From: Candidatus Poribacteria bacterium | GTDB taxonomy: Bacteria > Poribacteria > WGA-4E > WGA-3G | NCBI GenBank assembly: GCA_007571305.1 | Contig: RKRR01000133.1 | Coordinates: forward strand, 1-64,000 | Reading direction: 5' to 3' | DNA: 64,000 nt | Shown: positions 45,215 to 54,143 of the stretch, piece by piece | How positions within the stretch are numbered: position 1 is the stretch's first letter | How the letters are laid out: every line of letters begins with the position of its first letter | Program-made: the position numbers and the translations under genes | Notes under the pieces: generated by a model | What the model saw: only the letters and a program-made list of their open reading frames with translations | The model's database searches: none | What the model was told of the DNA's origin: nothing

Positions 45215-45287
45215 GGTGGATGTAGCTCAGGGGTAGAGCACTTGACTGTGGATCAAGTGGGCGTGGGTTCAAATCCCATCATCCACC
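45215..45287 (+). tRNA. tRNA-His, anticodon GTG
   Basis: The eight-pair end GGTGGATG/CATCCACC includes the extra G-1 paired with C73 typical of histidine tRNA. The anticodon stem-loop is CTTGA-CTGTGGA-TCAAG. The CCA end is not encoded. Confidence 0.96.
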
Positions 45288-45295
45288 TTTAATAT

Positions 45296-45368
45296 GCGTC
45301 CGTAGTTCAATGGATAGAGCAATAGTCTTCGGAACTATAAGTTGGGGGTTCGAATCCCTCCGGACGTG
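45296..45368 (+). tRNA. tRNA-Arg, anticodon TCG
   Basis: Acceptor GCGTCCG/CGGACGT (one G-T pair), anticodon stem-loop ATAGT-CTTCGGA-ACTAT, T-arm GGGGGTTCGAATCCCTC. The CCA end is not encoded. Confidence 0.94.
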
Positions 45369-45470
45369 AATATTTTTTGGATGCTGAGTGTCTGTTTTGA
45401 AAGCGCACCTACAATTAGCGAGTGAGTCCTTACAAAACGCGTCTATGGCAATAGAGTAAGGTCAGCAGGC

Positions 45471-45543
45471 GCGCCGTTAGCTCAATCGGGAGAGCATCTG
45501 ACTCTTAATCAGGCGGTTGAAGGTTCGATTCCTTCACGGCGCA
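45471..45543 (+). tRNA. tRNA-Lys, anticodon CTT
   Basis: Acceptor GCGCCGT/ACGGCGC, anticodon stem-loop CTGA-CTCTTAA-TCAG, T-loop GTTCGATTC. It is separated from the preceding tRNA by about 100 bases without features. The CCA end is not encoded. Confidence 0.95.
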
Positions 45544-45568
45544 TCAAAAGACTTCATAGATCGGGTTT

Positions 45569-45653
45569 GGGCGGGTGCTGGAATTGGTAGACAGGATAGA
45601 CTTAGGATCTATTGGGGTTACGCCTCGTGAGGGTTCAAGTCCCTCCTCGCCCA
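45569..45653 (+). tRNA. tRNA-Leu, anticodon TAG
   Basis: A class II tRNA of 85 bases with a long variable arm. Acceptor GGGCGGG/CTCGCCC (one G-T pair), anticodon stem-loop ATAGA-CTTAGGA-TCTAT, T-arm GAGGGTTCAAGTCCCTC. The CCA end is not encoded. Confidence 0.95.
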
Positions 45654-45827
45654 TCATCGTATTTGAGGGTGACAATAGTAGTAGGCAAAAGTTGAAGCCC
45701 AGGTCGCCACTCGTAAGTTTCCGCAGTTGCAAAGTATTTCACTTGACATCCTGGAAAGACGATACGTAAGAGTGAGCTCTGATTTAAAGTATTCGGGCTT
45801 TGAACGCCTGGGGTGAGGATAGAAAAT

Positions 45828-47132
45828 TTGAAAGTTCAAATTGAAAGGTTAGATACTACAAGAGTCCGTTTGGACATAGAGATTCCTTCTGAAGATGTCA
45901 ACGCAGCACTGGCGGAAACTTGTGAGTCGTTACGCACCCAAGTCTCTATTCCCGGTTTCCGGAAAGGTCGTGTCCCCGTATCAATCCTCAAATCACGATT
46001 TCCTGAGTACGTCAACAGCGAAGCTGTTCGGTATCTTGTCGCTCCTGCCTACGAAGATGCCATCTATAACGAGCGGCTCAATCCTCTCACACAACCCACT
46101 TTCACACCATCACTGGATGAATTGCAACTAAAAGAAAACGAACCTTTTACGTTCTCGGCTACTGTAGATATTCGTCCCAATATCGGCATTCCGAATTATG
46201 ATGAACTCGTAACCGATAAAAACCCTGTTAACGTTCCCCGTGAAGATGTTGATGTCTATATTACGCGGTTGCAAGAGCAATCTGCAACGTATGAACCGCT
46301 TGATGTTGAACGTCCGGTTCAAGAGAAAGATTGTGTCAGGATAGACTGGGAATGCTTACTTGATGGGGATCGGGTTGACGCTGAATCACGGCAAGATGTT
46401 GATATAGAGCTCGGCATCGGAACGATACACGAAAAACTTGAGCAGGCGTTAATTGGGATGGAGATTGGGAATGCAAATAAGGTGGATATTGAATTTCCAC
46501 AAGAACACAGTGTTGCTGAGCTTGCGGGCAAATCCGCTCAATACGAAATAACGTTGCACGCTATCACCGAAAAACATCTCCCGCCCTTAGATGACGAGTT
46601 TGCCAAAGACCTCGGATACGAGAACTATTCCCAACTTTTTGGGTTAATATGGAATAATCTTGTTGAGGAAGAGACGAGTCTCCAAGTTGATAAGCAGAAA
46701 TCAGAATTGCTGGAGCAACTCATCGAAAAAACCGAGATTGCTATTCCAGATCCTTTAGTTGATCAATATGTACAACAGACGCTCCAAAACGTCAAACAAC
46801 AACTGACGAATGAGCACAGAAGTCCTGAAGATGCCGGGATTAACATGGACACCTTGCCTGATGAACTGCGCCGGGATGTTATCCAACAAACAAAACAGTC
46901 ATGGATTTTCGAAACTATCGCTGAAAAGGAAGGCATTTCCGTATCCGATGATGAATTGGAATACGAGATCCGACGCGCTGCAGAACAACAGAATCGAGAC
47001 GCTCAAAAATATGCTTCTCTACTAAAATCAAGCAATCGATTAGAGGATTTTCGAGGACAGTTGCAACACGAGAAAATTTATCAGTTCCTGATTAACCGTG
47101 CATCCGCCAAGCAGTCGCTCATAATTACATGA
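45828..47132 (+). CDS. tig: trigger factor (ribosome-associated chaperone)
   Basis: A 434-aa trigger factor. The ribosome-binding domain carries the signature GFRKGRVPVSI (family GFRKGKxP) near residues 44-54. The FKBP-type prolyl isomerase domain (about 145-240) and the helical chaperone domain follow (DDEFAKDLGYENYSQL, ISVSDDELEYEI). It binds nascent chains at the ribosome exit. I prefer the TTG start at 45828 (product begins (M)KVQIERLD as in relatives), which has GAGG nine bases upstream; the in-frame GTG at 45813 is the alternative. It heads a tig-clpP-clpX-lon cluster after the tRNA genes. Confidence 0.93.
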   Translation: MKVQIERLDTTRVRLDIEIPSEDVNAALAETCESLRTQVSIPGFRKGRVPVSILKSRFPEYVNSEAVRYLVAPAYEDAIYNERLNPLTQPTFTPSLDELQLKENEPFTFSATVDIRPNIGIPNYDELVTDKNPVNVPREDVDVYITRLQEQSATYEPLDVERPVQEKDCVRIDWECLLDGDRVDAESRQDVDIELGIGTIHEKLEQALIGMEIGNANKVDIEFPQEHSVAELAGKSAQYEITLHAITEKHLPPLDDEFAKDLGYENYSQLFGLIWNNLVEEETSLQVDKQKSELLEQLIEKTEIAIPDPLVDQYVQQTLQNVKQQLTNEHRSPEDAGINMDTLPDELRRDVIQQTKQSWIFETIAEKEGISVSDDELEYEIRRAAEQQNRDAQKYASLLKSSNRLEDFRGQLQHEKIYQFLINRASAKQSLIIT

Positions 47133-47137
47133 AGAGT

Positions 47138-47250
47138 GGTTGTCAGTAGTCAGTTCAGAGATGTTAGTGGCGTTTACAGAATTCGTAACCGTCACAAGAG
47201 ACTCTCAACCGACAACTGATAACTGGAAGTCTGTGCAGCGGGCGACTGAC
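47138..47250. repeat. type C repeat between tig and clpP
   Basis: GTTGTCAGTAGTCAGTTCAG and ACCGACAACTGATAACTGG form the inverted ends. The inner part has AGAGATG/CAAGAGACTCTC. Confidence 0.45.
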
Positions 47251-47264
47251 AACTCTTAGAAAAT

Positions 47265-47867
47265 ATGAACCTTGTACCTATCGTCGTTGAACAAACCAGC
47301 CGAGGCGAACGCTCATACGATATCTATTCTCGTCTCCTCGAAGACCGAATTATCATGATCGGCACACCGATTGATGATGATGTTATCGCGAACATTGTAA
47401 CGGCACAAATGCTTTTCCTTGAAGGGAAGGATCCGGATGCAGACATCGTGCTCTATATTAACACACCTGGGGGCTCCGTTTCCGCAGGTTTGGCGATCTA
47501 CGACACGATGCAGTATATCAAAGCGGATGTCCAAACATGGTGTTTAGGTAGAGCTTATAGTATGGGAGCTATTCTCCTCGCCGCGGGTGCCCCCGGCAAG
47601 CGCTACACGTTACCACATGCGAAAGCACTTATCCACCAACCGATGGCGAGCGGTATTGGAGGGCAAGCCTCTGATATTAGTATCCATGCAAAAGAAATTC
47701 TGCAGGAACGGGACCGGCTTTATTCGATTTTAGCAGACCATACGGGTCAGGATATTGAGAAGATCGCTGCCGATGCCGACCGTGATTATTACATGACAGC
47801 CGAACAGGCCCTTGAATACGGTATTGTTGATGAGGTTGTCTCTCAAAGAACAATACAACAGGACTAA
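47265..47867 (+). CDS. clpP: ATP-dependent Clp protease proteolytic subunit
   Basis: 200 aa. The catalytic triad is Ser99 ([14 protein letters not shown]), His124 (ALIHQPM) and Asp174 ([18 protein letters not shown]). It forms a two-ring tetradecamer that degrades proteins unfolded by ClpX or ClpA. In most ClpP proteins the residues before the active serine are G-(Q/M)-A-(A/C); here they are G-R-A-Y, an uncommon change beside the nucleophile. The short N-terminus has no obvious propeptide beyond about 10 residues. It lies between tig and clpX as in many bacteria. Confidence 0.95.
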   Translation: MNLVPIVVEQTSRGERSYDIYSRLLEDRIIMIGTPIDDDVIANIVTAQMLFLEGKDPDADIVLYINTPGGSVSAGLAIYDTMQYIKADVQTWCLGRAYSMGAILLAAGAPGKRYTLPHAKALIHQPMASGIGGQASDISIHAKEILQERDRLYSILADHTGQDIEKIAADADRDYYMTAEQALEYGIVDEVVSQRTIQQD

Positions 47868-47909
47868 TATTACACGCTATAGATATTGAACCTAACCACA
47901 GAGAGTTCC

Positions 47910-48000
47910 AAGTCATTAGTTTTCAGTTAAGACATTGTGATGATGACAATTTACTTACTCCCATAAGTAACCTCTTAAACTGACTGCTGATAGTTGACAG
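47910..48000. repeat. type C repeat between clpP and clpX
   Basis: Begins AAGTCATTAGTTTTCAGTTA and ends CTGACTGCTGATAGTTGACA. Diverged but recognisable by its inverted ends and its position between genes. Confidence 0.4.
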
Positions 48001-48022
48001 CAAACAAAAAGGAGAAACTCCT

Positions 48023-49558
48023 ATGTCAGAATCCAGCCATCGTGACTTGTTCTGTTCATTCTGTCAACGGGACAGTACACAAGTCCGCCGACTCCTTCAA
48101 GGCAGAGAAGCAAATATTTGCGTCGAATGCATTGTTCAGTTATCAGCGTCCACTGTAGATAGTGCTATTTGTGCATTTTGTAGACGCGATAACACCCAAG
48201 TCGACAAACTTTTTAACGGACTTGATGCGAATATCTGTGAGAAGTGCCTTGCTGAGTGTATTGTTGTTTGTAATGACATTCTCACTCGTGCACCGGATGG
48301 CAGCCTTGACTTTTCTGTGGAGGACTTTGAAAGCGGTGGCTCGAGTGACAAGGAAGAGGCTAGCGGTGGTCCTCTGCGTAGATCTTCACGGACACGCGGG
48401 AGCGGTGTCCACGAACAGACCGAAACTGAATTTGCGAACACAACACGCACACAAACAGAAAATGAACGGGACGCATTTGAAGCACCGCCTTCGCCCGAAG
48501 AAATTAAAGAAAAACTTGATGAATATGTAGTTGGTCAGGAAGATGCAAAAAAGACGTTATCTGTTGCTGTCTACACGCATTACAAACGTTTACATCATGG
48601 AAGCACAACTGATGAAGTTGAATTAGACAAGAGTAACATTTTACTGATTGGTCCAACAGGCACGGGGAAAACGCTCCTCGCGCAAACGCTCGCTAAAGTG
48701 TTGGACGTGCCATTCGCTATTACCGATGCGACGACGTTGACTGAAGCGGGGTACGTAGGTGAAGATGTGGAAAATATCATCTTAAAGTTGGTCCAAGCCG
48801 CGGATGGTGATGTTGCACGTGCTGAGACAGGCATCATTTATATTGATGAAATTGATAAGATTACACGAAAATCTGAAAATCCATCAATCACCCGTGATGT
48901 TTCGGGTGAAGGTGTCCAACAAGCTTTGCTTAAGATTCTTGAAGGAACAGCGGCAAACGTTCCGCCGCGCGGGGGTAGAAAGCACCCACATCAAGAGATG
49001 ATTGAGGTGAACACCAAAAAGGTGTTGTTCATTTGCGGTGGGACCTTTATCGGGTTGGAAAAAGGAATCAAGGATAGACTTGGGAAACAGAGCATTGGCT
49101 TCGGTTCGCCTATCCAACCGAAGAGTGAAACAAAAATTCATGAAATCCTTGCACAAGTAACACCAAAGGATCTCATTAAATACGGTTTTATACCAGAATT
49201 GATAGGGCGACTTCCCGTTGTCACAACCCTTCATGAATTGGATGCCCCGGCTCTCGTTCGCATTCTCACTGAACCTAAGAATGCTTTGGTGAAACAATAT
49301 CAGCATCTCTTGGCTTATGAAGGTGTAGAATTTCATGTGGCTGATGAAGCACTAACTGCCATCGCAGATGAAGTGATTGAACGTGAAACCGGTGCGCGTG
49401 GGTTAAGGGCGGTTTTTGAGAGAATTATGCTCGATACGCTTTATCGCCTTCCTTCGCTTGACGATGTTGAAGCGTGCCATGTTACCGAAGACTCGGTATG
49501 TAAGAATGAACCTCCGCAACTTGTCTACAGGAAATCCGAAGCACTTAAAACGGCTTAA
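48023..49558 (+). CDS. clpX: ClpX ATPase with two N-terminal zinc-binding domains
   Basis: 511 aa (typical ClpX about 420). Two successive zinc domains replace the single usual one: Cys11, Cys14, Cys33, Cys36, then Cys50, Cys53, Cys72, Cys75 (CSFCQRD...CVEC and CAFCRRD...CEKC). A Gly/Ser/Glu-rich linker of about 60 residues leads to the AAA+ domain: Walker A GPTGTGKT (210-217), pore loop GYVGEDVEN, Walker [12 protein letters not shown], substrate loop GGRKHPHQ and the ClpP-docking loop SIGFGS. ClpX unfolds tagged proteins and feeds them to ClpP. A strong ribosome site (AAAAGGAGAAA) precedes the ATG. A terminator follows. Confidence 0.95.
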   Translation: MSESSHRDLFCSFCQRDSTQVRRLLQGREANICVECIVQLSASTVDSAICAFCRRDNTQVDKLFNGLDANICEKCLAECIVVCNDILTRAPDGSLDFSVEDFESGGSSDKEEASGGPLRRSSRTRGSGVHEQTETEFANTTRTQTENERDAFEAPPSPEEIKEKLDEYVVGQEDAKKTLSVAVYTHYKRLHHGSTTDEVELDKSNILLIGPTGTGKTLLAQTLAKVLDVPFAITDATTLTEAGYVGEDVENIILKLVQAADGDVARAETGIIYIDEIDKITRKSENPSITRDVSGEGVQQALLKILEGTAANVPPRGGRKHPHQEMIEVNTKKVLFICGGTFIGLEKGIKDRLGKQSIGFGSPIQPKSETKIHEILAQVTPKDLIKYGFIPELIGRLPVVTTLHELDAPALVRILTEPKNALVKQYQHLLAYEGVEFHVADEALTAIADEVIERETGARGLRAVFERIMLDTLYRLPSLDDVEACHVTEDSVCKNEPPQLVYRKSEALKTA

Positions 49559-49584
49559 TAACTGTCAGCAATCCGCAAAGACGC

Positions 49585-49612
49585 AAGCGTTACAGAACGC
49601 TTCTTTTCTTTA
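49585..49612 (+). terminator. intrinsic terminator after clpX
   Basis: AAGCGTT-ACAG-AACGCTT followed by CTTTTCTTT. Seven perfect pairs and a T-rich tail, 27 bases after the clpX stop, so lon may have a separate promoter. Confidence 0.7.
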
Positions 49613-49702
49613 CTGACTGATGACAGGGTCCCCACCCGTTACTGGGAAGGGAAATCATAGGGAACCGCCTGACTGCTGATAGCCACCCCGAAGGAAAAAG
49701 AT

Positions 49703-52153
49703 ATGAATTCGCCAGCAACGAAAGAACACGAAACGGTAAGTCTACCCGTTATCTATTTGCCCCCGGATTTCGATGCAATTTTGATTTTTCCGAGGACAAA
49801 ATCTCTTTTAAATGTTGCCCGCCAAATGGGAGTCCAAGCAACCCATGCCGCGCTCCGCTCAAATAGGCGTATACTCCTCCTCTACCAAAAAGTAGAGTTG
49901 GAAGAAGGAGAGGCGGTAACCCCCGAACACCTCCAGGTCGTCGGAGCTGTGGCAAATATTATCGAGTCTTATGAACCCGGCGACGGCACCATCCGTATTG
50001 CTATTGCCGTAGAGCATCGTGCAATAGTCCTTCGTTTTACGGAGTCTGATGATTTCTTGAGTGCCGACGTGCAAATCGTCCACGAAGAAATAGGCTTATC
50101 GAGCACTTCCGGGTCTCTCATGAAGGAAGCCAGAAAGCTTTTCAATGAGTACGCAAAGACGCGGCAGCAGGAACAGGGCAGAGGTTCACACTCTCAACAA
50201 GGTTTGACCTCCGATGAAGTCAAACGCTCTATTAAGGAGCAAGAGGAACCTGGGCATCTTGCAGATACTATCGCTGGAATTCTCAATCTCACTCCATGGG
50301 AACGCCAAGCGGCCATAGATGAACTCAATCCCATTAAGCGTCTACAACTCATCATCCAGTTTTTGAATCAAGCATTGGAACGGAACGAACTTCGTGATGA
50401 CATTCATAACCAAGTTCGCGAATCTGTCCAGAAGACGCATCGCGAATTCTACCTTCAGGAACAGATGAAGGTTATCCAGAAGGAATTGGGCAGAGATGAC
50501 ATCGCTGAAGTTGATGAACTGCGAGAACAGGTGAAAAACGCCGGTATGTCTGAAGAAGCCGAAGAGAAGGCACTTAAAGAACTTGATCGGCTTGCACAGA
50601 TACCCCCACAATCTGCCGAATCCGGTGTTATCCGCACCTATGTTGACTGGATACTTGCCCTGCCATGGAAAGAGGGGACTGAGCATCAACTTCAGCTTCC
50701 TGAAGCACAGCGGATACTTGACGAGGACCACTATGGGTTAGAGAAACCGAAAGAAAACGTTCTGGAATACCTTGCCGTTTTACAGCTCGTCAAACATCTT
50801 AAAGGCCCTATTATTTGTCTTGTTGGTCCCCCAGGGGTCGGGAAAACCTCATTTGGCAAATCGATTGCCCGTGCGACAGGTAGGAAGTTTGTCAGAATGT
50901 CGCTCGGTGGTGTCCGAGACGAGGCAGAAATTCGTGGACACAGACGCACCTATATCGGTGCGATCCCTGGGCGTATCATCCAAGGACTCCGCGATGTCAA
51001 ATCGAAAAATCCACTGTTCTTGCTTGATGAGATTGATAAACTCAGTTCTGATTTCCGAGGTGATCCTGCGTCTGCTCTCCTTGAAGTACTTGATCCGGAA
51101 CAGAACTCTACTTTCCGAGATCATTACATGGATATCGCATTCGATCTCTCGGATGTTATGTTTATCACCACTGCCAACACTCGGGTTACGATACCTCCTG
51201 CACTCCAAGATCGGATGGAAATCATTGAGTTGCCGGGTTATACGGATTTTGAGAAGCACAACATCGCCACTTTTACACCGAATGGGCTTATCCCCAAGCA
51301 ACTCGAACGTCATGGGCTTTCAGATGACAATGTTACCTTCACAGACGAAGCCATCTTCGAGATGATTCACAAGTACACGCGTGAGGCTGGGGTGCGAAAT
51401 CTTGAACGCACAATCACTACCGTCATGCGAAAAGTTGCAAGGGAGATTGTCACCGAAGAGGCACCAGATCTCAAAGTTGAAGTGACACCTGCGAATTTGA
51501 GTGACTATCTCGGACCCGCGAAGTGGACACGCACGAAAGCTGAAGAACGCGATGAAGTCGGTGTTGCTACAGGCATGGTATGGACCCAAATCGGGGGTGA
51601 TATTGTTTCTGTTGAGGCGACAACAATGCAGGGGGAAGGCAAACTGAACATGACGGGGCAACTCCAGGAAGTCATGCGTGAGTCTGTCCAAACTGCTGTC
51701 GCTTATATCCGTTCTCGAGCAGACTCTTTCGGACTCTCTGACAATCGGTTTGAACAGCAAGATATCCATATCCATATTCCAGAAGGTGCAGTGCCGAAGG
51801 ATGGCCCCTCCGCTGGAATTACCGTCGCCACGGCGATTCTTTCTGCGCTCACTGGGAAATCTGTTCGCAAAGATGTGGCTATGACCGGGGAAATTACGCT
51901 CCGCGGAAGAGTTCTGCCGATTGGTGGCTTAAAAGAAAAGGCACTCGCCGCCTATCGGAACGGTATTTTCGACATCATTATTCCTGAGGAGAACGAGAAG
52001 GATGAAGCTGATATCCCGACCGAAATTCGGGAAGGGATCCGTTTCCACAAAGTCAACGATATGACACAGGTGCTGGAACTGGCACTCACAGATCCCATCG
52101 TGGAACCCGAAGTTTCTGTAGGAATGCCGGTCGCCTCCCAACCACCGGTGTAA
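49703..52153 (+). CDS. lon: ATP-dependent Lon protease (second copy)
   Basis: 816 aa. The N-terminal domain (about 13-220) differs considerably from the first Lon. The AAA+ module has Walker A GPPGVGKT (375-382) and Walker [10 protein letters not shown]. The protease domain has Ser703 (PKDGPSAGI) and Lys746 ([10 protein letters not shown]). The C-terminus has an extra tail ([16 protein letters not shown]). Its place after clpP-clpX matches the usual housekeeping lon position, so this is probably the main copy, and the gene at 4033-6456 an additional paralog. Such pairs are known in some Deltaproteobacteria and Planctomycetes. Confidence 0.95.
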   Translation: MNSPATKEHETVSLPVIYLPPDFDAILIFPRTKSLLNVARQMGVQATHAALRSNRRILLLYQKVELEEGEAVTPEHLQVVGAVANIIESYEPGDGTIRIAIAVEHRAIVLRFTESDDFLSADVQIVHEEIGLSSTSGSLMKEARKLFNEYAKTRQQEQGRGSHSQQGLTSDEVKRSIKEQEEPGHLADTIAGILNLTPWERQAAIDELNPIKRLQLIIQFLNQALERNELRDDIHNQVRESVQKTHREFYLQEQMKVIQKELGRDDIAEVDELREQVKNAGMSEEAEEKALKELDRLAQIPPQSAESGVIRTYVDWILALPWKEGTEHQLQLPEAQRILDEDHYGLEKPKENVLEYLAVLQLVKHLKGPIICLVGPPGVGKTSFGKSIARATGRKFVRMSLGGVRDEAEIRGHRRTYIGAIPGRIIQGLRDVKSKNPLFLLDEIDKLSSDFRGDPASALLEVLDPEQNSTFRDHYMDIAFDLSDVMFITTANTRVTIPPALQDRMEIIELPGYTDFEKHNIATFTPNGLIPKQLERHGLSDDNVTFTDEAIFEMIHKYTREAGVRNLERTITTVMRKVAREIVTEEAPDLKVEVTPANLSDYLGPAKWTRTKAEERDEVGVATGMVWTQIGGDIVSVEATTMQGEGKLNMTGQLQEVMRESVQTAVAYIRSRADSFGLSDNRFEQQDIHIHIPEGAVPKDGPSAGITVATAILSALTGKSVRKDVAMTGEITLRGRVLPIGGLKEKALAAYRNGIFDIIIPEENEKDEADIPTEIREGIRFHKVNDMTQVLELALTDPIVEPEVSVGMPVASQPPV

Positions 52154-52256
52154 GAATAGTTGTCAGTTGCCGGTTAAGAGGTGGTTTGCTTGGGTGTTTC
52201 CGTCGTTTCACAAAACCATCTTGTAACTGATAACTATTAACCGATGACCGATAACT
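52154..52256. repeat. type C repeat between lon and the S4 gene
   Basis: GTTGTCAGTTGCCGGTTAAG and TTGTAACTGATAACTATTAA are inverted ends, with GGTGGTTT/AAAACCATC inside. Its end contributes an ATG at 52244 in frame with the next gene. Confidence 0.45.
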
Positions 52257-52264
52257 CTAAAAAA

Positions 52265-52522
52265 ATGCGATTAGATAAATTCCTGCAGGTCAGTCGTCTC
52301 GTAAAACGACGAACAATAGCTAACACGCTCTGCAACAGAGGTGCAGTCAGCATCAACGGACACGTTGCGAAAGCTGGAAAAATGCTCGCTGTTGGTGATA
52401 TTATCCGCTTACCTCATTCGTCAGGTGATGAAGATCCTCCCGTCTCTGAATACGAGGTGCTTGAATTACCCTCTGGGAACGTCTCGCGTGCCCGCGCTGC
52501 AACACTCTATCGCCAATTATAG
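52265..52522 (+). CDS. small S4-domain RNA-binding protein (RqcP/YabO-like)
   Basis: 85 aa, almost entirely one S4 domain: MRLDKFLQVSRLVKRRTIA, then RGAVSINGHVAKAGKMLAVG. The closest known types are RqcP (YabO), which helps RqcH in rescue of stalled large ribosomal subunits, and Hsp15. Length and start motif fit RqcP. I use ATG 52265, where relatives begin; the in-frame ATG at 52244 is formed by a type C repeat. No strong Shine-Dalgarno site is seen. Its position after clpX and lon fits a role in protein quality control. Confidence 0.8.
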   Translation: MRLDKFLQVSRLVKRRTIANTLCNRGAVSINGHVAKAGKMLAVGDIIRLPHSSGDEDPPVSEYEVLELPSGNVSRARAATLYRQL

Positions 52523-52524
52523 GA

Positions 52525-52589
52525 GTCGTCAGTTAAAAGAGGGATTTGAGAGTCCTAACATCTCTTGTGACTGATAACTGATAACTATT
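52525..52589. repeat. type C repeat between the S4 gene and pdxA
   Basis: The cleanest type C hairpin: GTCAGTTAAAAGAG pairs with CTCTTGTGACTGAT, with a short loop, then CTGATAACTATT. Almost the same as the repeat at 39719-39811. Confidence 0.55.
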
Positions 52590-52591
52590 CT

Positions 52592-53680
52592 ATGAATAGA
52601 CCGAAGATAGGACTCACCATGGGGGATGCAGCTGGCATCGGTCCCGAAATCGTTGTCAAGGCACTCACCCATAAAAGTGTATATTCGTTGTGCCAACCGA
52701 TTGTTATCGGCAGTTCTGCTATCCTTCAGGACGCGTGCTTCCGCTTTACCACTTCTAATAGACCACCGCTAAATCTTAATATAATCAAAACACCGACGCA
52801 AGCGATTGCAAGACACGGGACGATCGATGTGCTTGATGTGTCTTCAATAGTCCCTCAGGATATTTCTGTCGGCACCATAGATGTACGCGCGGGTGCTGCT
52901 GCTGTAAAAGCGATTGAAACAGGGACATCTCTTACGATGCATGGTGAACTGGATGCCATTACAACTGCCCCGATCTGCAAAGCCGCTATACACCGCGCAG
53001 GGATTTCCTATCCCGGACACACGGAAATGCTTGCCGACTTTACGAGCACACCCCATGTCGTCATGATGCTCTGTACACCTGAGGCATTAAGTGCCCAACA
53101 CGTTTTGAAAAGTCGCAAGTTTTCCTCTTCTTTAAACCGTCCACGAAATGCTAATGATGGTGTCGCTTTTGCAGTTTCTTTCGTGACAAATCACATTGCA
53201 TTAGCTGATGTACCGAAACACCTCTCCACCGAAAGAATTGTTGAGGTTATCCGCATCACTCGACAATCCCTGATCCGTTGTGGTATCGCCGAACCGAGGC
53301 TCGTCGTTGCGGGGTTAAACCCTCACGCGGGTGAAGACGGAGTGTTCGGAAAAGAGGAAAAATGCCTTATTCGTCCAGCCATCGATAAGGCACAAACACA
53401 CTTTGGTCGAATTGAGGGGCCGCTTCCTGCTGACGCACTTTTTGTCAAGGCAAGTCAAGGTGAATGGGATGCGGTTATCGTTATGTATCACGATCAGGGC
53501 AATATTCCGATAAAACTCCTTGGATTTGGTGAACTTGTGAATGTTACTTTAGGTTTACCGATAGTCCGGACTAGCGTGGACCACGGGACTGCGTTTGACA
53601 TAGCTGGCAAAGGTATCGCGAACGAAATGAGTTTGGTGGGTGCACTCAGTTGTGCCGCGCGACTTACAAATACCATGTAA
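52592..53680 (+). CDS. pdxA: 4-hydroxythreonine-4-phosphate dehydrogenase
   Basis: 362 aa. It oxidises 4-phosphohydroxy-L-threonine in the DXP-dependent pathway to pyridoxal phosphate. Family marks: N-terminus IGLTMGDAAGIGPEIVVKAL, and metal-binding histidines in YPGHTEMLA, LNPHAGEDGVFGKEE and MYHDQGNIPIKLLGFG. The C-terminal GLPIVRTSVDHGTAFDIAGK is also canonical. A PdxA2-type paralog acting on other 4-hydroxy acids is the alternative, but no matching catabolic genes are near. No other pyridoxal synthesis gene is in the window. Confidence 0.94.
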   Translation: MNRPKIGLTMGDAAGIGPEIVVKALTHKSVYSLCQPIVIGSSAILQDACFRFTTSNRPPLNLNIIKTPTQAIARHGTIDVLDVSSIVPQDISVGTIDVRAGAAAVKAIETGTSLTMHGELDAITTAPICKAAIHRAGISYPGHTEMLADFTSTPHVVMMLCTPEALSAQHVLKSRKFSSSLNRPRNANDGVAFAVSFVTNHIALADVPKHLSTERIVEVIRITRQSLIRCGIAEPRLVVAGLNPHAGEDGVFGKEEKCLIRPAIDKAQTHFGRIEGPLPADALFVKASQGEWDAVIVMYHDQGNIPIKLLGFGELVNVTLGLPIVRTSVDHGTAFDIAGKGIANEMSLVGALSCAARLTNTM

Positions 53681-54022
53681 AAAAAATAGAAGATTCTATA
53701 AAAATAAACAAACAAAATAATAAACCTAAAATGAAATAGCAATCAAGGCAGATTTTCTACGAAACCCCTTCAGTGTTCGAAAAGAAAATCCCTTGTTGAC
53801 GACTTACAACTATTTTAATCTAAGTTGCCATCTTGTAGCATAACCTGTTAGGTTGTGCATCTTCAGGCGCAGGAGCCCAAAAGTTTCCTACGCCACGAAC
53901 TGATGCGGATCCTGAGCGTTTTTCACTGAAACATAGCAGATGAACCTCTAAAATTGTGTCCGTAGCAACTTGGGTTATTTTAAACGTGCTCATGACACTT
54001 ATCCGCAAGGTAAATCGAAAAG
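53681..54022. other. intergenic region upstream of the C25 peptidase gene
   Basis: About 340 bases. It holds a weak hairpin (TAGAA/TTCTA) after pdxA, a complete type A element (53817-53976) and the leader repeat GACACTTATCCGCAAGGTA just before the ATG. No clear -35/-10 pair found. Confidence 0.4.
53817..53976 (-). repeat. type A MITE-like repeat element, complete
   Basis: A 160-base copy from AATCTAAGTTGCC to GCAACTTGGGTT, core GCATAACCT-GTT-AGGTTGTGC. Same orientation as 42516-42677. Confidence 0.75.
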
Positions 54023-54143
54023 ATGGATAACATCAAAAACTTAGCCTGTAATGTAATGGAAGGGTTTTTGGTTGGGTGTTCCTTCATATCTACATCAAAA
54101 ATCGTCAAGACCCAACCCCACGACACTCATCCGCAAGGTAAAT
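53994..54143 (+). repeat. two copies of the leader repeat, before and inside the 5' end of the C25 gene
   Basis: GACACTTATCCGCAAGGTAA begins at 53994 and GACACTCATCCGCAAGGTAA at 54122. The first precedes the ATG at 54023. The second lies just before the codons of the real-looking signal peptide, suggesting that the first 40 codons arose by duplication or insertion of the leader. Confidence 0.45.
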
